Positions 35,058 through 43,194 of a DNA stretch of 64,000 nucleotides are shown one piece after another. Location of the stretch: the NCBI RefSeq assembly GCF_900218015.1, contig NZ_UFQQ01000006.1, positions 124,001-188,000 of the forward strand. The letters run 5' to 3'. The translations under genes were made by a program, and so were the position numbers. The notes beneath the pieces are model-generated. The model was not told the DNA's origin and did not search any database. It saw only the letters and a list, made by a program, of their open reading frames with translations. Position 1 is the first letter of the stretch, and each line of letters begins with the position of its first letter. This DNA is from Rhodopseudomonas pentothenatexigens. Lineage in GTDB: Bacteria; Pseudomonadota; Alphaproteobacteria; Rhizobiales; Xanthobacteraceae.

Positions 35058-37369
35058 CAGCGATAGCTCGCGGTCGCGGTGATCACCCGCGGGGTGATGT
35101 ACTGGCAGCCGCCGGTCACGGTGCACTGCGCATGGTCGTCGTTGCCTATATTCTTGACGTTCAGCGCCAGATTGATGCCCTTCGGCTGGCGATAATGCAG
35201 CCCGGCGTCGAACACCGTGTAGGCGTCGTTGGTCAGCGTGTTGACGATGTCCATGTAGGACTCGCCGACATAGCGGAAGCCGGCGCCGAAGCCCCAGCCG
35301 GCGAGCGGCCCGCTCTGCAGGGTGTAGTCGACGAACGCCGACGCCATGTGGCGAGGGATCAGCACCGGCACCTTGCCGACATCGCCGTTGTTGCTCTCGG
35401 TGTTCTTCAGGTTCTGCAGCGTATAGGTTGCCAGCAGGTTCAGTCCGGGCAGCGGCTTGGCAAGCAGTTCGAGTTCGAAACCGCGCGATTTCACCTGGCC
35501 GGTCTGGATGCTGTAGTTGAGGTGCAGCGGGTCGGCGGTCAGCACGTTGTCCTGGGTCAGGTCGAACACCGCCGCGGTGAACAGAAGATCGCGGTTCGGC
35601 TGGAATTTGACGCCGCCTTCGTACTGCTTGCCCTTGGTCGGTTTGAAGGCGTTGGAGCTGAAATCGATGCCGGCGGTCGGCAGGAACGATTCGGAATAGC
35701 TGACATAGGGCGCGATGCCGTTGTCGAACACGTAGGTGAGGCCGGCGCGCTTGGTGAAGGCGGTGTCGTCGTTCGGCTGCGGCACGCCGTTGAGGCGATT
35801 GATGGTGGTCTGCTGGGCGGCGTCGTAGCGGCCGCCGAGCGTCAGGATCCAGTTCTCCAGCTTGATCTGGTCCTGCAGATAGATGCCGGCCTGGTTCAGA
35901 TTCTGCTTGTAGCTCTGCAGCAGCGTCGTCGGGATCGCGACCTGCTGGCCATAGACCGGGTTGATCCGGCTCAGCGACGGCGCGGTGCCGCCGAACTGGT
36001 CGCCGCTGAGTTCGAAGGCCTGATAATCGGTGCCGATCAGCACCGTGTGCTGCAGCGGGCCGGTCGAGGCCTTGGCGATGACGTGGTTGTCGATGTTGAA
36101 GGCGTCGCTGGTTTCCAGCACCTTGCGCGAGACCCGCGGGAACACGGTCTGGGTGTCGAGCGGAGTGCCGGCGAAGGTGAGGTAGCGATATTCCAGGTCG
36201 ACATGGCCGTAGCGCGCGCGCGACCGCACGATCAGATCGTTGCTGAAGCGGTGCTCGAACTGGTAGCCGATCCGATACTGGGTCTGATCGAAGGTGCTGT
36301 ACGACGGATCGCCGAGGAACAGCGGCAGCGCCTTGACGTCGACGATCTTGCCGCCGCGCACGACGCCGACCGACACCGGGAACGCGTTGCCGAACACGTC
36401 GTGCTGGAAGTCGCTGAGAATCGTCAGCGTGGTGTCGTTGGTCGGCCGCCAGGTCACCGCCGGTGCGATATAGGCACGGTCGTCCTTGATCTTGTCCGAG
36501 AATTTGGCGATCTGCGCGTCGGAATCCCGCAGCACGCCGGTCAGCCGATAGAGCAGGGTCTTGTCCTTGTCGATCGGGCCGCCGACGTCGAACGCGCCCT
36601 GCAGCCGGTCGGCGTTGCCGACCAAGCCGACCACCTCGCCGAACGCCCGATCGGTCGGACGCTTGCTGATCAGGTCGATCAGACCGCCGGGCGGGCTCTG
36701 GCCGTACATCACCGAGCTCGGTCCCTTGACGACGTCGATGCGCTGCACGCCGTAGGGTTCGTTGCGAAACACCGAGAAGTACGCCGAGCCGTTGGCGGTG
36801 TCGCGCAGGCCGTCGCGGAAATTGGAGAAGCCGTTGGTCTCGAAGCCGCGGATGCGGGCCTGATCGTAGCGCGGATCGGCGCCGCCGGTCTGCACCGCGA
36901 CGCCGGCGGTGTATTGCAGCGCCTGGGCGACGGTGTCGATACCGCGCGCGTCGAGATTGTCGCGGCTGATCACGGACACCGATTGCGGTGTCTCGATCAG
37001 CTTGGTGTCGGTCTTGGTGCCGCTGGCGCTGACGCTCGGCACGAAGCCGGGCACCGGATCGGTGCCGCGTTCGAACACAGCACGTTGCACGGGCTGCACC
37101 GGCTGCGGCGCTTGCACGGCACGCTGCGCGGGGCGTCGCGCACGGCCTGCCGCGGAGCGGCTTCTGTCGCGCGCCGGCTGCGCCTGGCGCCGGCTGGCCT
37201 CCGGGGCGGCGACCTCGACCGCGGGCAGCTCGGTTGCTTGCGGTTTGGCGCTTTGCGCGACGGCAGCCGCCGGCATCGACACCAATGGTGCGATCAACGC
37301 GCTGGTCAGCAGCAGTGCATTGGCCACAGAATTGCGACCGGCATTCGCGCCGGCATTGACGAACTTCAT
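35054..37369 (-). CDS. TonB-dependent siderophore receptor, second copy
   Basis: The 771-residue outer-membrane receptor has a signal peptide ending near AAAVAQS (about residue 39). A TonB box (TELPAVEVAAPE) and an Arg/Gln/Pro-rich linker with a VQAPQPVQPVQ repeat follow. The plug domain (about 120-235) contains TPQSVSVISRDNLDARG, IRGFETNGFSNFRDGLRD and VVKGPSSVMYGQSPPGG. A barrel runs to the final SYRW. It resembles FhuE/FoxA-type ferrichrome or hydroxamate receptors. It is translationally coupled to a FoxB-like reductase. It is clearly different in sequence from the receptor at 4075. Confidence 0.93.
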   Translation of the reverse strand: MKFVNAGANAGRNSVANALLLTSALIAPLVSMPAAAVAQSAKPQATELPAVEVAAPEASRRQAQPARDRSRSAAGRARRPAQRAVQAPQPVQPVQRAVFERGTDPVPGFVPSVSASGTKTDTKLIETPQSVSVISRDNLDARGIDTVAQALQYTAGVAVQTGGADPRYDQARIRGFETNGFSNFRDGLRDTANGSAYFSVFRNEPYGVQRIDVVKGPSSVMYGQSPPGGLIDLISKRPTDRAFGEVVGLVGNADRLQGAFDVGGPIDKDKTLLYRLTGVLRDSDAQIAKFSDKIKDDRAYIAPAVTWRPTNDTTLTILSDFQHDVFGNAFPVSVGVVRGGKIVDVKALPLFLGDPSYSTFDQTQYRIGYQFEHRFSNDLIVRSRARYGHVDLEYRYLTFAGTPLDTQTVFPRVSRKVLETSDAFNIDNHVIAKASTGPLQHTVLIGTDYQAFELSGDQFGGTAPSLSRINPVYGQQVAIPTTLLQSYKQNLNQAGIYLQDQIKLENWILTLGGRYDAAQQTTINRLNGVPQPNDDTAFTKRAGLTYVFDNGIAPYVSYSESFLPTAGIDFSSNAFKPTKGKQYEGGVKFQPNRDLLFTAAVFDLTQDNVLTADPLHLNYSIQTGQVKSRGFELELLAKPLPGLNLLATYTLQNLKNTESNNGDVGKVPVLIPRHMASAFVDYTLQSGPLAGWGFGAGFRYVGESYMDIVNTLTNDAYTVFDAGLHYRQPKGINLALNVKNIGNDDHAQCTVTGGCQYITPRVITATASYRW

Positions 37370-37738
37370 CGCTCACCCCCAAGTCGAGGGAGGGGAGTAA
37401 TCGAATGCCGCTGCGTGTATCAACGCTGTTGCAAAGCTATTGCGCGAAGCCAGTTTGGAATTGATCGAAGATCATCGAGTCAGAATGCGGCGGTGATCCT
37501 CACGGCAGATCATCGCTTTGATTCCATTGAACCGAGTGGTGGGCAGCGACAGCGACTCGCGGAGCGGTCGTCGTTTTGAATCGCTCCAATCAATTGCTGC
37601 CGGCCGGGGATATCGGCTCGACAACGTTCCAGAGGCCGCCCCGGGGTCGCGTCTTGTACCACGCAAACGAAACTGGCTTTTGCAGTGTCGTGGAATCCGG
37701 TTAGGCTGTCGATCGAAGCTGGACAGTATGGATCTGGC
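37370..37738. other. Divergent spacer between receptor and caspase-like gene
   Basis: No gene is recognised in 369 bases. Upstream of the receptor a purine-rich GGGGGTGAGCG provides its ribosome binding site. I found no Fur, Irr or other operator that I could support. Confidence 0.4.
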
Positions 37739-39061
37739 ATGGGGCGGATCGCGACCGGACTTGCGCTGATGGTGCTGGGGGCGCTGTGGCATTCGCCGGC
37801 AGCAGCCGACAAGCGCGTTGCCCTGGTGATCGGCAATTCCGGCTACCAGCATGTCGCCCGGCTCGACAATCCCAAGCACGATGCGACGCTGATGGCGGAC
37901 ACCTTGCACGCGATCGGGTTCGATCTGGTCGGTGGCCGCGCCCAGCTCGATCTCGACAAGCCGGCGCTCGACAGCGCGATTCAGGCGTTCGGTCGGCAGA
38001 GCGAGGGCGCCGACGTCGCGCTGTTCTATTATGCGGGCCATGGCGTGCAGGTCGGTGGCGCCAATTATCTGGTGCCGATCGCCGCCAACCCGGTGCGGGA
38101 GGCCGATGTCGATTTTCAGATGGTCGATGTCAACGTCCTGCTGCGGCAGATGCAGGGGGCGGGGACGCGGCTGAAGATCGTGGTTCTGGATGCCTGCCGC
38201 AACAATCCGTTCGGCGCGCGCGGGCTGCGCGCCGGCGGAGGCGGGCTGGCGCAGATGCGTGCACCCGACGGCACGCTGATTTCCTATGCGACCCAGCCGG
38301 GCAGCGTCGCGCTCGATGGCGCGGACGGCCACAGCCCGTACACGCGAGCGCTGTCGGCGACGGTGCGGCGCGTCGGGCTCGATATCTTTCAGACTTTCAA
38401 CCAAGTCGGCCTGGCGGTGATGCGGGCGACCGCCGGCGCGCAGCAGCCGTGGGTGTCGTCGTCGCCGATCGACGGCACGTTCTATTTCGTTGCGCCGCAG
38501 CCGGCCGGGACGGCCGCGACCGAGGAGGCGCGGCTGAGCGAGCCGCGGAGCGACCGCGACCGAACGCCGCTGACCGGTGCGGTCGAGCTGCGCGAATTGC
38601 GCGAGCGGCTGTACGAGCTGAATTTCGATCCCGACCAGCCCGACCCGGGCAACGGCCTGCGCCGCGCCATCAGTCAGTATCAGCAGAAGGCCGAACTTCC
38701 GCAGACCGGGGAGGCGACCGAAGGACTGCTCGAGCGGTTGCGCCAGACAGTCGATCTGCGGCCGTGGGGCTCGATCGTCTACGATCCCGACAAGGAGAAA
38801 TGGGGCATCTCTTGGAACCATCGCAGCCGCAAGGCTGCGGTGACGGACGCACGCTCCAATTGTGGCTCGGCGCCGTGCGCCGTCGAGCTCAGCTTCTACG
38901 GCTCGCGCTGCGGCGCGTTTGCGGTCTCGCGTGACTCCTGGGCGCTGCTCGACCGCGAGAGCCTTCAGCTCGCCAAGGACGCGGCACTGAGCTCCTGCGC
39001 AAAGTCCGGCAAGGGATGCCGCATCATCGGCGCGGTCTGTGCCGACGGCTCCGGACGCTGA
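37739..39061 (+). CDS. Secreted caspase-like (C14) protein
   Basis: The 440-residue protein has a signal peptide (MGRIATGLALMVLGALWHSPAAA) and then a p20-type caspase domain. The catalytic dyad is His101 (YYAGHGVQ) and Cys153 (LDACRNNP), so it should be an active orthocaspase-type cysteine protease. From about residue 285 there is a helical stretch resembling a peptidoglycan-binding repeat. The C-terminal domain (about 350-440) has WGSIVYDPDKEKWGISWNH and several Cys, like DUF4189. ATG 37739 gives a clean signal peptide; GTG 37685 is an upstream alternative. It lies upstream of a phospholipase/protease operon, but transcriptional linkage is doubtful. Confidence 0.85.
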   Translation: MGRIATGLALMVLGALWHSPAAADKRVALVIGNSGYQHVARLDNPKHDATLMADTLHAIGFDLVGGRAQLDLDKPALDSAIQAFGRQSEGADVALFYYAGHGVQVGGANYLVPIAANPVREADVDFQMVDVNVLLRQMQGAGTRLKIVVLDACRNNPFGARGLRAGGGGLAQMRAPDGTLISYATQPGSVALDGADGHSPYTRALSATVRRVGLDIFQTFNQVGLAVMRATAGAQQPWVSSSPIDGTFYFVAPQPAGTAATEEARLSEPRSDRDRTPLTGAVELRELRERLYELNFDPDQPDPGNGLRRAISQYQQKAELPQTGEATEGLLERLRQTVDLRPWGSIVYDPDKEKWGISWNHRSRKAAVTDARSNCGSAPCAVELSFYGSRCGAFAVSRDSWALLDRESLQLAKDAALSSCAKSGKGCRIIGAVCADGSGR

Positions 39062-39074
39062 GGCGGCGAAGGGG

Positions 39075-39581
39075 CTACTGCTTGGACGCAGTCCAGGTGC
39101 CGACGCATCCATCCGAGCGCCGGAACGTGCCGGAGCCGCGGCGGCCGGAGAATTTTCCCGACGAGGTCCAGCTCACCCCGCCCGACGATCCGGAGCCGGT
39201 GGCCTGTCCGCTCGCGGCGACCCGGCCCGAGGTGTATTGCCCGACGATCCGTCCGCTGCTGATCAGCACTGCTTCGGACGCCGCACCGCAAGGCCGGCCG
39301 ACGCTGGCGACCAGCCAGGCGCCGTCGAAATTGTCGCCACCGCCGCTGCTACGTCTTGTGCTGCGCCGCTCGCGGGGCTCGGACCGGCTGGCGCGGGACG
39401 GGCGCGCCGGGGCGGACTCGCGGATGACTTTGCGTGAGCCGGACAGTGTCTTGTCGGTGTTGCCGATGCTGCCGCCGGCGCTGCCGGATTGGGCGGCGGC
39501 GAGGTGCGGCGATGCGGCGAATGCCAGCGTGGCCGACAGCAGCGCGGCACGGATGATGGATCGGGTCGCGATTGTCGTCAT
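39075..39581 (-). CDS. Small secreted serine/glycine-rich protein
   Basis: The 168-residue protein has a signal peptide (MTTIATRSIIRAALLSATLAFAASPHLAAA) followed by a Ser/Gly/Arg-rich low-complexity stretch. From about residue 85 there is a beta-rich domain with FDGAWLVASVGRPCGAAS, SSGRIVGQYTSG and GTFRRSDGCVGTW, including two Cys that could form a disulfide. It is convergent with the caspase-like gene, 13 bases apart. I recognise no named family. Other small exported alphaproteobacterial proteins have a similar FDGxW...C...C layout. Confidence 0.65.
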   Translation of the reverse strand: MTTIATRSIIRAALLSATLAFAASPHLAAAQSGSAGGSIGNTDKTLSGSRKVIRESAPARPSRASRSEPRERRSTRRSSGGGDNFDGAWLVASVGRPCGAASEAVLISSGRIVGQYTSGRVAASGQATGSGSSGGVSWTSSGKFSGRRGSGTFRRSDGCVGTWTASKQ

Positions 39582-39922
39582 CGAGCGGCCTTCCGGACTG
39601 ATCATCATGATCGGATATCGGTCGATCGGGGACCAATCCGCAGCCTGCGCATCGAGAACCGAAGCGCAGAATGACGCATCCTCCCTCCGCCAGCTTTGCC
39701 GGTGCGCTGGTAGCAGTCAAGTCCAGCTTGTGTACGCGTTGCACCGCGACCTGACGACGCGCCACTTAGCAGCTGATTACTTTACAGCAGGACCGGGTGG
39801 TGCTAGCGTTCAACCATAGGTCGTATTTTGCTGCTTGATTGATAGTTGGATTGTCGGCGCGTCATGCGCCGCATCGGGAATTGAACTGACTGGTCGTCCA
39901 GCCGAATTGTGAGGGCAAGGGC
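39582..39922. other. Spacer before phospholipase operon
   Basis: No gene is evident in 341 bases. The stretch from about 39660 to 39870 is AT-richer than the flanking genes and probably contains the promoter of the phospholipase-protease-MBL operon. I see no repeats or operator. Confidence 0.4.
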
Positions 39923-41062
39923 ATGACCGACTCTCCTGTAGGACGTATTCCGACTGAAATCGTCGCACCGAAGCTCGAGGACGGCATCGCGCTGTGCCTG
40001 TCCGGTGGCGGCTACCGTGCGATGGTGTTTCATGTCGGCGTGCTGTGGCGGCTGCACGAAGCCGGCATCCTGGGCGCCGTCAAGCGGATTTCCAGCGTAT
40101 CGGGCGGCTCGATCACCGCCGGCCTGCTGGCGTTGAAATGGCCGGCATTGAGTTTCGCGCCAGGCAGCACCACGACCGAGTTCGTGCGCGAGGTGGTGGC
40201 GCCGCTGCGTGCCTTCGCCGGTGAAACCATCGATGCCGGATCGATCCTGTGGGGCATTGCGCTGCCGGGCGTATCGATCGGCGACGAGATCGCCAAGGCT
40301 TACGACAGAGGGCTGTTTCACGGCGCCACGCTGCAGGATCTGCCGGACGCGCCGCGCTTCGTCATCAACGCCACCAATGTGCAGTCGGGCGTGCTGTGGC
40401 GGTTCGCCAAGCCCTATATGCGCGACTATCGGGTCGGCGAAGTGCGGAATCCAACCGTGACGTTGGCGCAGGCGGTGACGGCGTCGTCGGCGTTTCCGCC
40501 GGTGCTGTCGCCGTTCCAGCTCCGGCTCGATCCCACCACGTTCACGCCGAATTCCGGCGACGATCTGCAACGCGAGCCGTTCACAAGCCGGGTGTTTCTG
40601 ACCGATGGCGGGGTCTACGACAATCTCGGCCTGGAGACGGTGTGGAAGCGCTACACCACCGTCCTGGTCAGCGATGCCGGCGGCCAAGTCGCTGCCGAGG
40701 AAGAGCCGGCGACCGACTGGGCGCAGCATGCCTACCGCGTGCTCAATCTGGTCGACAATCAGGTCCGGTCGCTGCGCAAGCGGCAACTGATCGACTCGTT
40801 CAGATCGCATGTGCGGCGCGGCGCCTATTGGGGCATCCGCACCGACATCACCGACTATCAGCTCGTCGACGCGCTGCCGTGCCCGCACATCCGCACCATG
40901 CAGCTCGCCGAGATCGCCACCCGGCTGAAGCGGCTCGATGACGTCACCCAGGATCGGCTGATCAATTGGGGCTACGCGGTGTGCGACGCGGCGCTGCGGA
41001 AACACGTCGATGCCGGGTTGCCGGCGCCGAAACAGTTTCCTTATCCGCAATCGGGCGTGTGA
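39923..41062 (+). CDS. Patatin-like phospholipase
   Basis: The 379-residue protein is of the patatin family. The oxyanion-hole motif is GGGYRA (residues 28-33), the nucleophile is Ser60 in SVSGGS (a variant of GxSxG in which the first Gly is Ser), and the dyad aspartate is Asp228 in TDGGVYDN. Such enzymes hydrolyse phospholipid acyl chains; in defence systems patatins attack the host membrane on activation. There is no signal peptide, so it acts in the cytoplasm. It is the first gene of an apparent operon with a subtilase and an MBL hydrolase. Confidence 0.9.
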   Translation: MTDSPVGRIPTEIVAPKLEDGIALCLSGGGYRAMVFHVGVLWRLHEAGILGAVKRISSVSGGSITAGLLALKWPALSFAPGSTTTEFVREVVAPLRAFAGETIDAGSILWGIALPGVSIGDEIAKAYDRGLFHGATLQDLPDAPRFVINATNVQSGVLWRFAKPYMRDYRVGEVRNPTVTLAQAVTASSAFPPVLSPFQLRLDPTTFTPNSGDDLQREPFTSRVFLTDGGVYDNLGLETVWKRYTTVLVSDAGGQVAAEEEPATDWAQHAYRVLNLVDNQVRSLRKRQLIDSFRSHVRRGAYWGIRTDITDYQLVDALPCPHIRTMQLAEIATRLKRLDDVTQDRLINWGYAVCDAALRKHVDAGLPAPKQFPYPQSGV

Positions 41063-41131
41063 GATCGGGGCGGTCGTGCCGGCTCAGCGCCCGGACGGAT
41101 GCTGGTCGCCTCGTTTTCCGGGAGAGAAGCA

Positions 41132-43168
41132 ATGGCGCGGAGCGACGTGTCCTCATGGCCGAGCGGCGATGACGGCCGGCCGATGCAGTTCTCGCTGCCC
41201 GGCGAGATCGTCGAGACCATCCTGCTCGGCCCCGCCGACGATCGCCGGGTCTTGCAGGATTCGCCGCTGCTCGGCGATGTCTGGGCCGCCTATGCGCTCG
41301 ATCCCGGCGCGCGTCAGGACGTTCTGATCACCCCGCACTTCAAGGCGACGGCCGCCGACGTCGCCAGCATGATCAGGCTTGGACGGCCGATCTGGAACAG
41401 ATCGCGCAACGAGATGGTCGATGCGCCACTGTCGCGCCGGCTCGAATCCGCCAAGATCGCCTATCTGCAGGGGCTGGTCGCAGCAGAGCTGTATTTCGAC
41501 GAAGTGCTGTGCATCCTGGTGCCGCTGACGCTGTGGTGGCGGCAGCAGCAGGGCGCCGGCCGGATCAAACAGGTCGAGGAGCGCCGCGCGGCGCTGATCA
41601 AGCTGCTGCAGACGCCACCGGGCGCGACGCGCAAAGCAGGGATCAATGTCGAGCGCGACAACTACTCATCGCTCGAACGCTATATCGCGCTCGCCGGGTT
41701 GATCTTCTGGATTGGCAAGCGTCAGCGGCGTTCCGAAGATCAACTGCCGGGGCAGGCGACAGGCAGCGCCGCGACGCTGCTGAACTTGCCCGAACTCGAC
41801 GAGGATCTGGCCTTCGCGCAGTATGCGCCGTTTGCCGCCGAGATCGTCGATGAGATCTTCAAGGCCTATCCCGAGGTCGAGGAGGATCTCGCCGAACTGG
41901 TGCGCAAGAGCTCCGAGATAGGCGAGCTCGCCGGTGACGCACTGGCCGAGGGGTACATCTTCCAGGTGTCGCTGAACCGCCGCGCCGACACCGCGCTCGA
42001 TCGCTCGGTCCCTGCAGTGAAGGCGGACGCGGCACAGTCGCTGTTCCGGGTGATGTGCGACCGGATCGTCTGGGGTGTGATCGATTCCGGGATCGACGGC
42101 AGTCATCCAGCATTGCAAATGATCGATGAACAGGCGACGACCGATCCGAACAATCCAGTTCATACGAGCCGGGTAAAGAAGACCTTCGACTTCACCCGGA
42201 TTCGCGAGATTGTCACCAGCGAGGTCGACGATGTCGGGCCGACCGAGGTCGATCGCATCGCGCGAACCACCGGTCTGTCGTTCGAGGCGACGCAGAAATA
42301 TCTCAAGCAGGTCGCTGCCGACGCCGAGAACCGGCGTCCGATCAATTGGGGCGATGTCGAGAAGCTGATCACGCTGAAAAATCCGACACCGCCGACCAAT
42401 CCGCACGGCACCCACGTTGCCGGCATTATCGGCGCCGACGGCGATCTCGTAGGCTCGGCCTATAACGGCATGTGCCCGGATATCCGGCTGTACGACTTCC
42501 GTGTGCTGGGGAAGACCGCGGCCGACACCGAATTCGCGGTGATCGCGGCGTTGCAGTACATCCGCTACATCAACGAGCGGCACAATTACATCACCGTGCA
42601 CGGCGTCAATCTCAGCCTCTCGATTCCGCACAACGTCCGCAACTACGCCTGCGGCCGGACGCCGGTGTGCAACGAATGCGAACGGCTGGTGGAGAGCGGC
42701 GTGGTCGTGGTCGCCGCTGCGGGCAACCGGGGCTACCAGAAGTTTCAGACCGTAGACGGTCCGTTCGAGAACTACGCCGCCTTCAGCATCACCGACCCCG
42801 GCAACGGCGAGGGCGTCATCACCGTCGGCTCGACCCACGGCAACTGGCCGCAGACCTACGGCATCAGCTTTTTCTCCAGCCGCGGCCCGACCGGCGACGG
42901 CCGGCTGAAGCCCGATCTGGTGGCGCCGGGCGAGCGGGTCTACTCCACCGTGCTGAACCACGGATGGGCGCCGGAGTCCGGCACCAGCATGGCGGCGCCG
43001 CATGTCAGCGGCGCAGCCGCGATGCTGCTGGCGCGCTACGAGGAACTGATCGGCCAGCCGCGGCGGGTGAAGCAGATCCTCTGCGCCAGCGCCACCGATC
43101 TCGGCCGCGAACGCAGTTTCCAGGGGCACGGCATGCTGGACGTGCTGCGCGCATTCCAGTCGATCTGA
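41132..43168 (+). CDS. S8 subtilisin-like protease with long N-terminal region
   Basis: The 678-residue product has an N-terminal, mostly helical region of about 310 residues with no recognised family. The S8 catalytic domain follows: Asp318 (VIDSGIDG), His428 (PHGTHVAGI) and Ser619 (SGTSMAAPHV), so all three catalytic residues are present. There is no signal peptide, suggesting an intracellular protease. Two Cys pairs occur in YACGRTPVCNEC near residue 510. The start ATG is preceded by GGAGAG; another in-frame ATG lies 11 codons upstream. It lies 69 bp after the patatin gene and 26 bp before the MBL gene. Confidence 0.9.
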   Translation: MARSDVSSWPSGDDGRPMQFSLPGEIVETILLGPADDRRVLQDSPLLGDVWAAYALDPGARQDVLITPHFKATAADVASMIRLGRPIWNRSRNEMVDAPLSRRLESAKIAYLQGLVAAELYFDEVLCILVPLTLWWRQQQGAGRIKQVEERRAALIKLLQTPPGATRKAGINVERDNYSSLERYIALAGLIFWIGKRQRRSEDQLPGQATGSAATLLNLPELDEDLAFAQYAPFAAEIVDEIFKAYPEVEEDLAELVRKSSEIGELAGDALAEGYIFQVSLNRRADTALDRSVPAVKADAAQSLFRVMCDRIVWGVIDSGIDGSHPALQMIDEQATTDPNNPVHTSRVKKTFDFTRIREIVTSEVDDVGPTEVDRIARTTGLSFEATQKYLKQVAADAENRRPINWGDVEKLITLKNPTPPTNPHGTHVAGIIGADGDLVGSAYNGMCPDIRLYDFRVLGKTAADTEFAVIAALQYIRYINERHNYITVHGVNLSLSIPHNVRNYACGRTPVCNECERLVESGVVVVAAAGNRGYQKFQTVDGPFENYAAFSITDPGNGEGVITVGSTHGNWPQTYGISFFSSRGPTGDGRLKPDLVAPGERVYSTVLNHGWAPESGTSMAAPHVSGAAAMLLARYEELIGQPRRVKQILCASATDLGRERSFQGHGMLDVLRAFQSI

Positions 43169-43194
43169 AGGCACCGACGCGTAGGAGCAGGGTG

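Noticed and set aside
33912-37382. An apparent 1,156-residue fusion on the minus strand
   Set aside because: The upstream part is an out-of-frame shadow of the receptor. The true PepSY gene starts at GTG 35057, overlapping the receptor stop.
35039-37579. An 846-codon plus-strand frame
   Set aside because: It is antisense to the second siderophore receptor; composition is Val/Gln/His/Arg-rich with no domain.
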